A program made the translations under genes and the position numbers. From NCBI RefSeq assembly GCF_014836755.1, contig NZ_JACSQF010000001.1, positions 293,754 through 357,753 on the forward strand: a stretch of DNA of 64,000 nucleotides. The letters run 5' to 3'. A model generated the notes under the pieces. It was not told the origin of the DNA and made no database searches. It worked only from the letters and a program-made list of their open reading frames with translations. This document shows positions 26,624-35,521 of the stretch, piece after piece. Within the stretch, counting starts at the first letter, position 1. Every line of letters begins with the position of its first letter. The DNA comes from Oerskovia merdavium (GTDB lineage: Bacteria > Actinomycetota > Actinomycetes > Actinomycetales > Cellulomonadaceae).

Positions 26624-26809
26624 GAGGGATTCACGCTGCCCCAGAAGCTTCAGGACCAGCGAAACCCGCCACGCGGCGTCGGTCACCGACCGGCGCCACC
26701 ACCACGGGCAGGCAGCGGAGTCGCCCTCACCCGCACACACTGCCTCCCCCTGTGCGGCCGCGTCCACAGACGACGGCCGCCAGAACGCAAGGAAAGGAAG
26801 GAGCGAACC

Positions 26810-27292
26810 GTGACCGAGACCAGCGTCACCTGGCTGACCCAGGAGGCACACGACAGGCTTCAGGCCGAGTTGGCTCACCTGTCCGGTGCTGGCCGCACCG
26901 ACATCGCCGAGCGCATCGCCGCCGCCCGCGACGAGGGCGACCTCAAGGAGAACGGCGGCTACCACGCCGCCCGCGAGGAGCAGGCCAAGAACGAGGCCCG
27001 CATCCGCGAGCTCACCGCGAAGCTCCGCAACGTGCAGATCGGCACGCCGCCGGACGACGGCAAGGTCGAGCCCGGCATGGTCGTGACCGCGAACGTGGCC
27101 GGCGAGGAGATGTCCTTCCTGCTCGGCTCGCGCGAGATCGCCGGCGGCACGGACATCCGGGTCTACTCCCCCACGTCCCCGATGGGCGCCGCGATCAACG
27201 GCACCTCGATCGGCGACAAGGTCTCCTACACGGCTCCCAACGGGAACGAGATCGCGGTCGAGATCCTCGCCGCCAAGCCGTTCCAGGCCTGA
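26810..27292 (+). CDS. greA: transcription elongation factor GreA
   Basis: Stimulates RNA cleavage by stalled RNA polymerase. The 160-residue protein has the N-terminal coiled coil (WLTQEAHDRLQAELAHL, RIAAARDEGDLKENGGYHAARE with the acidic tip residues Asp-Glu) and the C-terminal FKBP-like domain (VEPGMVVTANVAGEEM, SPMGAAINGTSIGDKVSY). GTG start with GGAAAGGAAGGAG upstream. Between DUF4307 and ilvA, the usual actinobacterial order. Confidence 0.96.
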   Translation: MTETSVTWLTQEAHDRLQAELAHLSGAGRTDIAERIAAARDEGDLKENGGYHAAREEQAKNEARIRELTAKLRNVQIGTPPDDGKVEPGMVVTANVAGEEMSFLLGSREIAGGTDIRVYSPTSPMGAAINGTSIGDKVSYTAPNGNEIAVEILAAKPFQA

Positions 27293-27796
27293 CCCAGCGA
27301 CACACCGGCGTCGCTGCTCCGGACGGAGTCGGCTCGACGCACCCACGACGCCCCGGCAACCCCACGGTCCCGGGGCCGTCGTGCGTCCCCGGGGGGGCGC
27401 GCCGCCGGACAGGAAACGCTCGGCCCACCGGCACACCGGCACGACGTGCCGGGTGCGACGCGGTCGCGGGGCGCGGGCCGGACCAGACGGCGCTGCCGAC
27501 GGCCGGCTGCGTCGTCGCGCGCCGGTCCGGACCCTCCCGCCCTCGCTCCCCGGTGCCGCCTCCCTGCCCACTCTCCGTCGAGATGCGGCTATCGGGGGTC
27601 GAATCGGCGAATCGACCCCCGATAGCCGCATCTCGATCCCCCTCGGGCCCGGTCCGCCAGTGCGGGCTGGGTGCGGGCCGGGCCAGGCAACCGCCCGCCG
27701 GGCCGGGCAAGCGCCCGACCGGCAAGGGTCCGACAGTTGTCCACAGGTACCGGGCCCCGCCTCCACGAGGGCACCGAGATCTGCGAGCATCTTCCC
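27293..27796. other. 504-base gene-free stretch between greA and the DUF559-type gene
   Basis: It begins with a small hairpin (27295-27316, CAGCGAC/GTCGCTG) that may terminate greA, then holds a 17-base palindrome CCGGCACGACGTGCCGG (27436-27452), a 7-bp stem with a long loop (27478-27530) and the first long palindrome (27578-27636). No coding frame is convincing. Confidence 0.6.
27578..27636. repeat. long palindrome, copy 1 (upstream of the DUF559-type gene)
   Basis: A 59-base palindrome centred on 27607: 28 of 29 symmetric pairs match (only 27603/27611 fails), so each arm is 29 bases. The arm contains GATGCGGCTATCGGGGGTC. The inner 55 bases match copy 2 (28873-28927) at 53 positions. Confidence 0.9.
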
Positions 27797-28780
27797 GTGC
27801 CCGCTGCTCTCGTCCCGCTGCCGCCCACCCCGTTCCTCGTGGCCGACGCCTGCGCGGCCGGGTGCACACGCGACCAGCTGCGCCACCCCGCGCTGCACAC
27901 GCCGGTCCGCGGGGTCCGCATGGCGGCCGGGTCCGCGAACGATCTCGACGCACTCTGCCGCGCCGTCGCCCTGACCTTCCGGGCCGGGGACGCGTTCTCG
28001 CACCTCACGGCGGCCGCTCTCCTGGGGCTGCCCCTGCCTGCTCACCATCAGCCGACCGAGCGGTTGCACGTCTCCAGCAGCCCTGGGTCGCGCTCGCGCG
28101 ACGCGGCGTTGCTCGTCGGGCACTCGGGAGTGCTCGCCCAGCAGACCTTCCGGCACCGAGGGCTCCCGGTGACTGTCCCCGCCCGCACCTGGTTGGACCT
28201 CGGCAGCATGACGGGCACGGACGCCGGAGACCGCCTGACGCGCGAGGAACTCGTCGTCCTGACCGACGCGGTCCTCGCGCTGCGTCACCCGGCCACCACC
28301 CGCCTCGCACTGGAGCGCGCGCTGTCCTGGTTCGTCGGCGGTCGCGGGCGGCGTGACCTGCGGACTGCGCTGTCTGCCGCCCGATCCTTCGTCGACTCGC
28401 CCATGGAGACGCGGGTCCGGCTCCTGCTGGTCGCCTCGGGCTTCCCGTGCCCGGTCGTCGGGGCGGACCTGCTCGCGGAGGACCAGTGGGTCGCGCGTCC
28501 AGACATGTGCTGGCCGCAGGCGCGCATAGCGATCGAGTACGACGGCGCACACCACTACTCGTCCCAGCACCAGATGTGCAGCGACGTCGCCCGCAGGGAG
28601 AACATCGAACGGCTCGGCTGGAGAGTGGTCGTCCTCTACTCGCACGACGTGCTCACCGCGTGGAAAGCGACCTGCGGGCGGTTGATCACCGCGTTCGGGG
28701 ACCAGGGTGTGGACCTCGGTCGGCTCGCCGACGCTCCCGACACCCCTGTGCGCGCCCGCATCGTCGTCGCTCGGCGCTGA
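27797..28780 (+). CDS. orphan DUF559-type (restriction-endonuclease-like) protein
   Basis: A 327-residue protein with a helical N-terminal region (AFSHLTAAALLGLPLP, as in AbiEi-like/HTH-associated actinobacterial proteins) and a C-terminal PD-(D/E)XK-like domain of the DUF559/Vsr type: SPMETRVRLLLVASGFP, WVARPDMCWPQARIAIEYDG, HHYSSQHQMCSDVARRENIERLGW and VVVLYSHDV. The Asp-x-Cys-Trp and Glu-Tyr-Asp residues are the probable active site. GTG start, six bases after GAGCAT. It has no operon partner and interrupts the greA-ilvA neighbourhood, flanked on both sides by copies of one palindrome. Function of the family is unknown; a nicking or repair nuclease is plausible. Confidence 0.8.
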   Translation: MPAALVPLPPTPFLVADACAAGCTRDQLRHPALHTPVRGVRMAAGSANDLDALCRAVALTFRAGDAFSHLTAAALLGLPLPAHHQPTERLHVSSSPGSRSRDAALLVGHSGVLAQQTFRHRGLPVTVPARTWLDLGSMTGTDAGDRLTREELVVLTDAVLALRHPATTRLALERALSWFVGGRGRRDLRTALSAARSFVDSPMETRVRLLLVASGFPCPVVGADLLAEDQWVARPDMCWPQARIAIEYDGAHHYSSQHQMCSDVARRENIERLGWRVVVLYSHDVLTAWKATCGRLITAFGDQGVDLGRLADAPDTPVRARIVVARR

Positions 28781-28871
28781 CCGTCCCCTCGACCCGTCAG
28801 CCCGCGGTCGCCGGCTCGCCTCAGCACCCGTCCAGCCCAGAAGCCGTGCGCCGACGCATGACCACCACCCG

Positions 28872-28928
28872 CGAGATGCGGCCATCGGGGGTCGAATCGG
28901 CGATTCGACCCCCGATAGCCGCATCTCG
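28872..28928. repeat. long palindrome, copy 2 (downstream of the DUF559-type gene)
   Basis: A 57-base palindrome centred on 28900 with one mismatched pair (28883/28917). It lies between the convergent DUF559-type and ilvA genes and differs from copy 1 at two positions within the shared 55 bases. Confidence 0.9.
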
Positions 28929-28973
28929 GCGTCGGGCGCCCGGGCCCAGGGCCCTCCCGCCGCCCCAGGCCGC

Positions 28974-30194
28974 TCAGCCCGTCAGGACCCGGTACCCGGC
29001 TCCCCGCAGCTGCGCCACGAGCGCCTCGCAGTGCTCCTGCCCCTTGGTCTCGACCTGCATGCGCACCCAGGCCTCGCCGATCGCGAGGTGCACGTCGGTA
29101 CGGTCGTGGTCGATGTGCATGATCGAGCCGCCGACCCCCGCGATCACGTCGAGCATCTGCGCGAGGGCCCCGGGCCGGTCGTCGAGCAGGACCTGCATCT
29201 GCATGTACCGGCCCGCGGCCGCGAGCCCGTGCCGCAGCACGCGCAGCAGCACCAGCGGGTCGATGTTCCCCCCGGACAGGATCACCACGACGGGGCCCTC
29301 CCACCCGGTCGGGTCGGCCAGCAGCGCGGCCACCCCCGCGGCCCCCGCCGGCTCGACGACGAGCTTGGCCCGCTCGGTGATCATCAGCAGCGCCCGGGAC
29401 AGCTCGTCCTCGGTCACGGTGCGCACCTCGGGACCGAGCTCGGACACGATCGAGAACGGCACGGGTCCCGGGGTGCCCACCGCGATGCCGTCGGCCATGG
29501 TCGAGCGGGCGAGCGACGTCGTCGGGACCCCTGCCGCGAGCGAGCCCGGGTACGCCGCGGCGCGCGCCGCCTGGACCCCCACGACCTTGACGTGCGGCGC
29601 GGCCTCGGCCATGGCCGCCGCGACGCCCGCGACCAGGCCGCCGCCGCCGAGCGGCATGACGACGGTGCGGACGTCGGGCACCTGCTCGAGGATCTCGAGC
29701 GCGAGCGTGCCCTGGCCCGCGACGACGTCGGGGTGGTCGAACGGGTGGATGAAGACCGCGCCCGTGCGCTCGGCCTCGGCCTTCGCGGCCGCGAGCGTCT
29801 CGTCGACGTCGACGCCGACGAGACGCACCTCGGCGCCGTACTCGCGCGTCGCGGCGACCTTGGGCAGCGCGGCGTCGACCGGCATGTAGACCACGGCCTG
29901 GATACCGAGCAGCCCCGCCGCGAACGCGACGCCCTGGGCATGGTTCCCGGCGCTCGCCGCGACGACACCGCGTGCCTTCTCCGCGGGGGTGAGCCGGGCC
30001 ATGCGGATGTACGCGCCCCGGATCTTGAAGGAGCCGGCGCGCTGGAGGTTCTCGCACTTGAGGACCACGGGCACACCCGCGACCTGGCTGATCGCGCGGC
30101 TCGTCTGGACGGGGGTCCGGTAGGCGACGCCGTCGAGCATGCGGGCGGCGTCGCGGATGCTGTCGAGGGTCACGGCGGGTTGAGCGAGGGTCAC
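28974..30194 (-). CDS. ilvA: threonine ammonia-lyase (threonine deaminase)
   Basis: PLP enzyme converting threonine to 2-oxobutanoate, first step to isoleucine or a catabolic step. The 406-residue protein has the PLP lysine Lys57 in GSFKIRGAY, SAGNHAQGVAFAA, the phosphate-binding PLGGGGLVAG and SGGNIDP, plus one C-terminal ACT domain (about 330-406, LLDDRPGALAQMLDVIAGVGG). A single ACT domain at this length suggests the shorter, TdcB-like regulated form. GTG start overlaps the stop of the upstream permease gene (GTGA). Confidence 0.95.
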   Translation of the reverse strand: MTLAQPAVTLDSIRDAARMLDGVAYRTPVQTSRAISQVAGVPVVLKCENLQRAGSFKIRGAYIRMARLTPAEKARGVVAASAGNHAQGVAFAAGLLGIQAVVYMPVDAALPKVAATREYGAEVRLVGVDVDETLAAAKAEAERTGAVFIHPFDHPDVVAGQGTLALEILEQVPDVRTVVMPLGGGGLVAGVAAAMAEAAPHVKVVGVQAARAAAYPGSLAAGVPTTSLARSTMADGIAVGTPGPVPFSIVSELGPEVRTVTEDELSRALLMITERAKLVVEPAGAAGVAALLADPTGWEGPVVVILSGGNIDPLVLLRVLRHGLAAAGRYMQMQVLLDDRPGALAQMLDVIAGVGGSIMHIDHDRTDVHLAIGEAWVRMQVETKGQEHCEALVAQLRGAGYRVLTG

Positions 30195-31564
30195 GCGTCC
30201 CCGCCCGTGCTCGTCCCGGTGCCCGACGGCGTCGCACGCCCCAGGCGGGTGCGCCGGCGACCCGCGGTGGTCGAGGAGGCCGGGACCCTCTCGTCGTCCG
30301 CGAGGTCGGCCTCGGCGCGACGGATCATGACCGGCACCGCGGGCTTGCCGCGGATGACGAGGGTGTCGTCGGTCCCGAGGTCGGGGAACTTGTCGTGCCC
30401 GTTGAAGTACAGGACCACGGTGTTGATCAGGGCTGCGAGCGGCACCGCGAACAGGGCGCCGACGATGCCCGCCGCGAACCCGCCCGCGGCGACCACGAGC
30501 AGCACCGCGACCGGGTGCAGCGAGACCGCGTGCCCCATGAGGAACGGCTGGAGCGCGTGGCTCTCGATCTGCTGGACCGCGAGCACGATGCCCAGCATGA
30601 TGAGCGCCGCGACCCACCCGTTCGCGACCAGCACGACCAGCACGGCGACCGCGCCCGTCACGACCGCTCCGACGATCGGGATGAACGACCCGACGAACAC
30701 GAGGATGCCGAGCGGCAGCGCGAGCGACGGCACGAAGAAGGCCGCACCGACACCGATACCGACGGCGTCGACGAGGGCGACGAGGATCTGCGTCCGGGCG
30801 TAGGCGGACAGCGTGACGATGCCGCGGCGCCCGGCCTGGTGGATCGTGAACCGCGAGCGCGCCGGGAACAGCCCCACGCACCAGGACCAGATGGTTCGTC
30901 CGTCGAGCAGGAAGAAGAACGTGCAGAACAGGGCGATCACGGCCCCCGCGGCCACGTGGCCGACCGTCGTGGCCGCACCGAGCGCGCCCGACACGATGCT
31001 GTCCTGGCTCGAGCTGATGAAGCCCTCGAGCTCCTTCAGGTACCCGTTGATCTGCTCGACGCCGATCCCGAACGGGCCGGCCTCCAGCCAGTCCATGAAC
31101 TCGTTGAAGCCGTCGATCGCCTTGTCCTTGAGCTCGGCGATGCCGCTCACGATCGTGCTGCCGGCGACCGTGACGAGCCCGGCGACCACCGCGAGCAAAC
31201 CGAGGAGGGCCGAGATCGAGGCCAGCCCGCGCGAGAAGCGCAGGTGCCGCTGGAGGAAGCTGCGGACCGGCGTGAGCAGGACCGTGAGGAGCAGCGCGAT
31301 CGCGACCGGGACGACGATCACCTTGAACAGCGCCGTGACGTAGAGGCTCGCGGCGACGAGCGCGCCGATCAGGAGGAGACGCCACGACCACGCCGCGGCG
31401 GTCTGGATCGACGGCGGGACGGCCTCCGCACCGAACGGCTTGCCGCCCCGTGGGTTCGTCCCCGACGTGCCCGCCGAGGCGACCGCACCTGCGGGGGCGG
31501 ACGACGCCGTCGGGCGGGGAGCGCCCGCCTGGGCCGCACGGCCCTTGCGCGATGCCGCGCTCAC
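30191..31564 (-). CDS. AI-2E family (PerM-type) transporter
   Basis: A 457-residue membrane protein with about eight spans. Family markers are VVPVAIALLLTVLLTPV, the central amphipathic region, and ALPLGILVFVGSFIPIVGAVVTGAVAVLVVL, split near residue 270-300, with the GSFIPIVGA motif. N- and C-terminal tails are hydrophilic and low complexity. Substrates of the family are mostly unknown (some export AI-2 or ions). It is coupled by overlaps both to metB upstream and ilvA downstream, making a metB-perM-ilvA operon. Confidence 0.9.
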   Translation of the reverse strand: MSAASRKGRAAQAGAPRPTASSAPAGAVASAGTSGTNPRGGKPFGAEAVPPSIQTAAAWSWRLLLIGALVAASLYVTALFKVIVVPVAIALLLTVLLTPVRSFLQRHLRFSRGLASISALLGLLAVVAGLVTVAGSTIVSGIAELKDKAIDGFNEFMDWLEAGPFGIGVEQINGYLKELEGFISSSQDSIVSGALGAATTVGHVAAGAVIALFCTFFFLLDGRTIWSWCVGLFPARSRFTIHQAGRRGIVTLSAYARTQILVALVDAVGIGVGAAFFVPSLALPLGILVFVGSFIPIVGAVVTGAVAVLVVLVANGWVAALIMLGIVLAVQQIESHALQPFLMGHAVSLHPVAVLLVVAAGGFAAGIVGALFAVPLAALINTVVLYFNGHDKFPDLGTDDTLVIRGKPAVPVMIRRAEADLADDERVPASSTTAGRRRTRLGRATPSGTGTSTGGDA

Positions 31565-32793
31565 GCGAGAGCCCGCGCGAGGTCCGCGATCAGGTCTGCT
31601 GCGTCCTCGATACCGACCGACAGGCGCACGAGGTCGTCAGGGACCTCGAGGGCCGAGCCCGCGACCGACGCGTGCGTCATGCGACCGGGGTGCTCGATCA
31701 GCGACTCGACACCGCCGAGAGACTCCGCGAGCGTGAACACCTGGGTGCGGGCGCAGACCGCGAGCGCCTTCTCCTCGCTCCCGGCGCGGAAGGACACCAT
31801 GCCGCCGAACCCGCGCATCTGCCGCGTCGCGAGCTCGTGCCCCGGGTGCGACGCCAGGCCCGGGTAGATGACCTGGGTCACCGCGGGGTGCGTCTCGAGG
31901 AACTCTGCGACCGCGGCCGCGTTGGCCGCGTGCCGGTCCATGCGCGCCGCGAGCGTCTTGAGGCCGCGCAGCGTGAGCCACGCGTCGAACGGCCCGGCGA
32001 CCGCCCCCGAGGAGTTCTGGTGGAAGCCGACCGCGTCGGCCAGGCCGCGCGTGCCCGCGGGCGAGACGAGGTCGCCCGGGAGCTCGGCGCCGTCCGCCAC
32101 GACGAGCGCTCCCCCGACGACGTCGCTGTGCCCGCCGATGTACTTGGTCGTCGAGTGCACGACGACGTCCGCCCCCAGGGCGATGGGCTGCTGCAGGTAG
32201 GGCGTCGCGAAGGTGTTGTCGACCACGAGGGTCGCGCCGTGCTCGTGCGCGACCTGTGCGAGCGCAGCGATGTCGCTGATGCCGAGCAGCGGGTTGGTCG
32301 GGGTCTCGACCCACAGGACCTTGGTGCGCCCAGGCTGGACCGCGGCTCGCACGGCGTCGAGGTCGGTGAGGTCCACGGCCGTGTGCTCGATCCCCCACGG
32401 GCCGAAGACCCGGGCGACCAGGCGGTACGTGCCTCCGTACGCGTCGTCGGGCACCAGGACGTGGTCACCCGGGCGCAGCGTCGCCCGCAGGAGCGTGTCC
32501 TCCGCGGCGAGGCCCGAGGCGAACGCGAAGCCGCGCGCCTGCGCAGCCCCGGCAGGCGTCTCGACGGCGCCGAGCGCCTCCTCGAGCGCGGTGCGGGTCG
32601 GGTTCGCGGACCGGGAGTACTCGTACCCCCCGCGCAGACCGCCGACGCCGTCCTGCTTGTAGGTGGAGACCTGGTAGATCGGGGGCACGACGGCCCCCGT
32701 CGTCGCGTCCGGGTCCTGTCCCGCATGGATGGCGCGGGTCGCGAAGCCGGTGCTCGACCAGTCGGGGTGGGAGGGAGTGCTCGCGCTGCTCAT
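31561..32793 (-). CDS. metB: cystathionine gamma-synthase
   Basis: PLP enzyme of the Cys/Met metabolism family that joins an activated homoserine to cysteine. The 410-residue protein shows SRSANPTRTALEEALGAVE, FASGLAAEDT, the PLP-contacting VDNTFATPYLQQP and Lys217 in HSTTKYIGGHSDVVGG. Gamma-lyase or O-acetylhomoserine sulfhydrylase activity is possible within the family, but the length and neighbourhood favour MetB. The ATG is preceded at six bases by TAGGCT (leaderless). First gene of an operon with the AI-2E-type transporter and ilvA. Confidence 0.93.
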   Translation of the reverse strand: MSSASTPSHPDWSSTGFATRAIHAGQDPDATTGAVVPPIYQVSTYKQDGVGGLRGGYEYSRSANPTRTALEEALGAVETPAGAAQARGFAFASGLAAEDTLLRATLRPGDHVLVPDDAYGGTYRLVARVFGPWGIEHTAVDLTDLDAVRAAVQPGRTKVLWVETPTNPLLGISDIAALAQVAHEHGATLVVDNTFATPYLQQPIALGADVVVHSTTKYIGGHSDVVGGALVVADGAELPGDLVSPAGTRGLADAVGFHQNSSGAVAGPFDAWLTLRGLKTLAARMDRHAANAAAVAEFLETHPAVTQVIYPGLASHPGHELATRQMRGFGGMVSFRAGSEEKALAVCARTQVFTLAESLGGVESLIEHPGRMTHASVAGSALEVPDDLVRLSVGIEDAADLIADLARALA

Positions 32794-32820
32794 CCTGTGA
32801 GCCTACGTGCCCTGACGGCG

Positions 32821-32839
32821 CGTGTTCCTGCCGAACACG
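32821..32839. promoter_or_regulatory. inverted repeat in the metB-msrA divergent region
   Basis: CGTGTTC and GAACACG are perfect 7-base arms around CTGCC. It lies just upstream of the metB -10 box and 119 bases before msrA, so it could be an operator for either gene. Confidence 0.4.
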
Positions 32840-32957
32840 ACGGTTCTCGGAGAGCGGACGTGTGCATTTCACCCACGGCCGATCGGCAGGAGGCTCCCGG
32901 GGAACAGCGGGCGGCGACGAGGTGTTGCCCAGGTGTCGGCAACAGGTGGAGGTAAAG

Positions 32958-33620
32958 ATGTTCGAGTCGTTGTTCGGGTCCTCGATGAAGACCCAGATGG
33001 TCGCGCCCGAGAAGGCGCTCGCCGGGCGGGACCAGCCCGTGCTCCCCGTGGCCCGCCCGCACACGGTCCTCGGGACCTCGATCACGGGCCCGTGGCCCGA
33101 GGGCACGCGCGTGCTGTACCTCGCGATGGGCTGTTTCTGGGGAGCCGAGGAGATCTTCTGGCAGGTGCCGGGTGTGATCTCGACGGCCGTCGGCTACATG
33201 GGTGGCACCACGCCGAACCCCACGTACGAGGAGGTCTGCACCGCGCGCACAGGGCACACCGAGACCGCGCTCGTGGCCTACGACCCGTCGGTCGTGAGCG
33301 AGGAGGAGCTCCTCAAGATCTTCTGGGAGCGCCACGACCCCACGCAGGGCTACCGGCAGGGCAACGACGTCGGCACCCAGTACCGCTCGGCGGTCTACTG
33401 GACGACGCCCGAGCAGGAGGCCGCGGTCCGCGAGACCGAGGCGCGGTACCAGAAGGTGCTGACCGCACGCGGGCTCGACCCCATCACCACAGAGGTCGCG
33501 CCGGCCGAGGGCCGCACGTTCTACTACGCCGAGGACTACCACCAGCAGTACCTCGACAAGAACCCCAACGGCTACCGCTGCCACGCGACGACGGGGATCC
33601 CGTTCCCCGACGCGGCGTGA
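32958..33620 (+). CDS. msrA: peptide-methionine (S)-S-oxide reductase
   Basis: Repairs S-oxidised methionine in proteins. The 220-residue enzyme carries the catalytic Cys59 in AMGCFWGAEE, GYMGGTTPNPTYEEVC, TGHTETALVAYDP, HDPTQGYRQGNDVGTQYRS and FYYAEDYHQQYL. The first 45 residues extend the typical domain. ATG 32958 with GGTGGAGGT eight bases upstream. Divergent from metB and convergent with PAP2. Confidence 0.96.
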   Translation: MFESLFGSSMKTQMVAPEKALAGRDQPVLPVARPHTVLGTSITGPWPEGTRVLYLAMGCFWGAEEIFWQVPGVISTAVGYMGGTTPNPTYEEVCTARTGHTETALVAYDPSVVSEEELLKIFWERHDPTQGYRQGNDVGTQYRSAVYWTTPEQEAAVRETEARYQKVLTARGLDPITTEVAPAEGRTFYYAEDYHQQYLDKNPNGYRCHATTGIPFPDAA

Positions 33621-33675
33621 CGGTGGGCTGCGCGCCCTGGCCGGTCTGAACGGCCCCGCCAGGCTGGACGGTCTC

Positions 33676-33737
33676 GCCGAGAAGTGAGCAGGTGCCCCTG
33701 ATCCGGTCGGATCAGGGGCACCTACTCACTTCTCGGC
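33676..33737. terminator. 29-bp-stem hairpin between msrA and the PAP2 gene
   Basis: Arms 33676-33704 and 33709-33737 pair at 28 of 29 positions (only 33689/33724 fails), with loop GGTC. It occupies the junction of two convergent genes and can terminate both. There is no T-tract. Confidence 0.8.
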
Positions 33738-33751
33738 CGGTCGGCTCAGCG

Positions 33752-34531
33752 TCAGCCCCGTCGCACGCCACCCTCGCCACGAACCCCCGGCGCCAGCACC
33801 AGCCGGCACACCGCCTCGTTGCGGCACAGCACACCGAGCCCCGCAGCCGCCGGCCCCCTCAGCGCCAGGACGACCGCGACGACGACGCACACACCGACCG
33901 TCGCACCGGCGACGACGTCGTGCGGGTAGTGGACGCCCTGCACCACGCGCGCCGCGCCCGTGACGACCGCGAGGACGACCGGCGCGACGACCATGGCCCG
34001 GTGCGGCGGGAGGCGACGGGCGCGCCGGAACCGGAGCGCCGTCGTCGTGCCGAAGAGGGAGTCCACGACTCCCCCGCGGGCGCGGCCCGTCGCGAGCGCC
34101 GTGAGGACCACGGCGGTCCCGAGCGCGAACGCGATGGTCGTGTGGTTGCTCGGGAACGACCAGTCGCCTGCCACGGGGCAGTGTGCGATCTCGATGAGCT
34201 CCCAGCAGCCGCGGGGCTGCTGGACGATCGTCTTGGCGACCTCGGACGTCGCGTACGCCAGCACGGCGCCCGCGCCCCCGACGACGGCGGTCGCGACCGC
34301 GACGAGCCCCGCCCCGCGAGCCTGCCAGGCCGCGAGCACCCACAGCAGGGCGAGCACGACGACCCCCACCTCGGCGATGAGCTCGACCCCTGGCAGGTCT
34401 GCGGTGCGGGCCGTCACCGCGAGGTAGAGGTCGGTGCTCGGACCCCTCAGGAGCAGCAGCGACGGAACGATCACAGCGGCCGCGAGCAGCCAGAGCAGGG
34501 CCAGGAGGAGGGGCGATCTGGGGGACTTCAC
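33752..34531 (-). CDS. PAP2-family membrane phosphatase
   Basis: Integral membrane lipid phosphatase of 259 residues with about six spans. The three-part active site is present: KTIVQQPRG, SFPSNHTT (Pro-Ser-Asn-His instead of the common PSGH) and ARVVQGVHYPHDVVAG. Likely acts on undecaprenyl- or phosphatidyl-phosphates at the outer face. The GTG at 34531 is chosen because TACCAT lies six bases before it; an upstream ATG (34567) would add 12 residues. Confidence 0.88.
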   Translation of the reverse strand: MKSPRSPLLLALLWLLAAAVIVPSLLLLRGPSTDLYLAVTARTADLPGVELIAEVGVVVLALLWVLAAWQARGAGLVAVATAVVGGAGAVLAYATSEVAKTIVQQPRGCWELIEIAHCPVAGDWSFPSNHTTIAFALGTAVVLTALATGRARGGVVDSLFGTTTALRFRRARRLPPHRAMVVAPVVLAVVTGAARVVQGVHYPHDVVAGATVGVCVVVAVVLALRGPAAAGLGVLCRNEAVCRLVLAPGVRGEGGVRRG

Positions 34532-34657
34532 CCCGGAATGGTACGGAGGTGAACGGAGGATGAACATCCGCCCACGGTCGGACCGGGCGACCTCCCGGCA
34601 ACCCTCGCGCGGCCCTCACCCCGCCTTCACGAGCGCGGCCGTGGCATCGTGGGGCGC

Positions 34658-35494
34658 GTGACCGCAGCCCGCAGCGCCGCCCCGGCCGACACTGCTCTGC
34701 GCGTCGCCTGGCGGCTCCTCGCCGCGGCGCTCGTGTGCGGGTCGGCGGTCCTGCTGTTCGCGGTGCACGTCCGCCCGCTGGGCTACCTCCCGCTCGTCGC
34801 GGGCGTGGCGCTGGGGCTCGTGGTCGACCGGCGGCTCGGGCGCGACCTGCTCCTGATCGCGACGGGCATGGCGATCATCAGCAGCATCCCGCTCGCTGCC
34901 GACCTGAGCGACGCAGGGATCGCGCGCTTCGCCGTGGTGCTCTCGCTCGCCGTGCTCGTGCCGTGGGCCGTCTCGCGCTATGTCTACCGCGACGACGCGA
35001 TCAGGTTCCCCGTGCGCACGGGCAGGCGCTGGAACCGGACCCAGATCGTGTACCTGCTCGTCGTCCTGGTCGCGGGCTACCTGATCCTGCCCGCGTACTT
35101 CATCGGGTCGGGCTCGTACCAGAACTGGCCCCCGATCGAGACGCCGCAGGAGATCGCGCGACTCTTCGTGGGTGTCAACGCCGTGGGGATCTGGGACGAG
35201 CTCTTCTTCGTGTGCGTCGTGTTCGCGCTGCTGCGCCGCCACTTCGCGCTGTGGCCCGCGAACCTCCTGCAGGCGACCGTGTTCGTGTCGTTTCTGTGGG
35301 AGCTCGGCTACCGCAGCTGGGGGCCGCTCCTGACGATCCCGTTCGCGCTGGTCCAGGGCTGGATCTTCGCGCGCACCAAGTCGCTCACGTACGTGGTGTG
35401 CGTGCACCTGCTGTTCGACGCGATCGTGTTCGCGGTGCTGGTGCACGCGCACCACCCGGAGCTGTTCGACGTGTTCGTCACGGGCGGGCGCTGA
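34658..35494 (+). CDS. CPBP-like intramembrane protein with degenerate active site
   Basis: A 278-residue protein with about eight spans resembling the CPBP (Abi/CAAX protease-like) family. Motif 1 reads WDELFFVCVVFALLRR, with Asp-Glu instead of Glu-Glu; motif 2 reads FLWELG, with no His; motif 3 HLLFDAI is kept. Proteolysis may therefore be lost. GTG 34658, seven bases after CATCGT, is preferred to the GTG nine bases upstream. The gene is divergent from the PAP2 gene; role unknown. Confidence 0.72.
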   Translation: MTAARSAAPADTALRVAWRLLAAALVCGSAVLLFAVHVRPLGYLPLVAGVALGLVVDRRLGRDLLLIATGMAIISSIPLAADLSDAGIARFAVVLSLAVLVPWAVSRYVYRDDAIRFPVRTGRRWNRTQIVYLLVVLVAGYLILPAYFIGSGSYQNWPPIETPQEIARLFVGVNAVGIWDELFFVCVVFALLRRHFALWPANLLQATVFVSFLWELGYRSWGPLLTIPFALVQGWIFARTKSLTYVVCVHLLFDAIVFAVLVHAHHPELFDVFVTGGR

Positions 35495-35521
35495 GCCGCC
35501 CGCGCGCGGCGCGCACCGACG

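Larger units (their letters stand above)
26261..26809. other. 549-base gene-free stretch upstream of greA
   Basis: It contains a 7-bp hairpin right after the DUF4307 gene (26295-26340), three closely spaced hairpins at 26476-26581, a strong promoter at 26616-26623 and a leader of about 180 bases before greA. No coding frame is credible on either strand. Confidence 0.65.
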
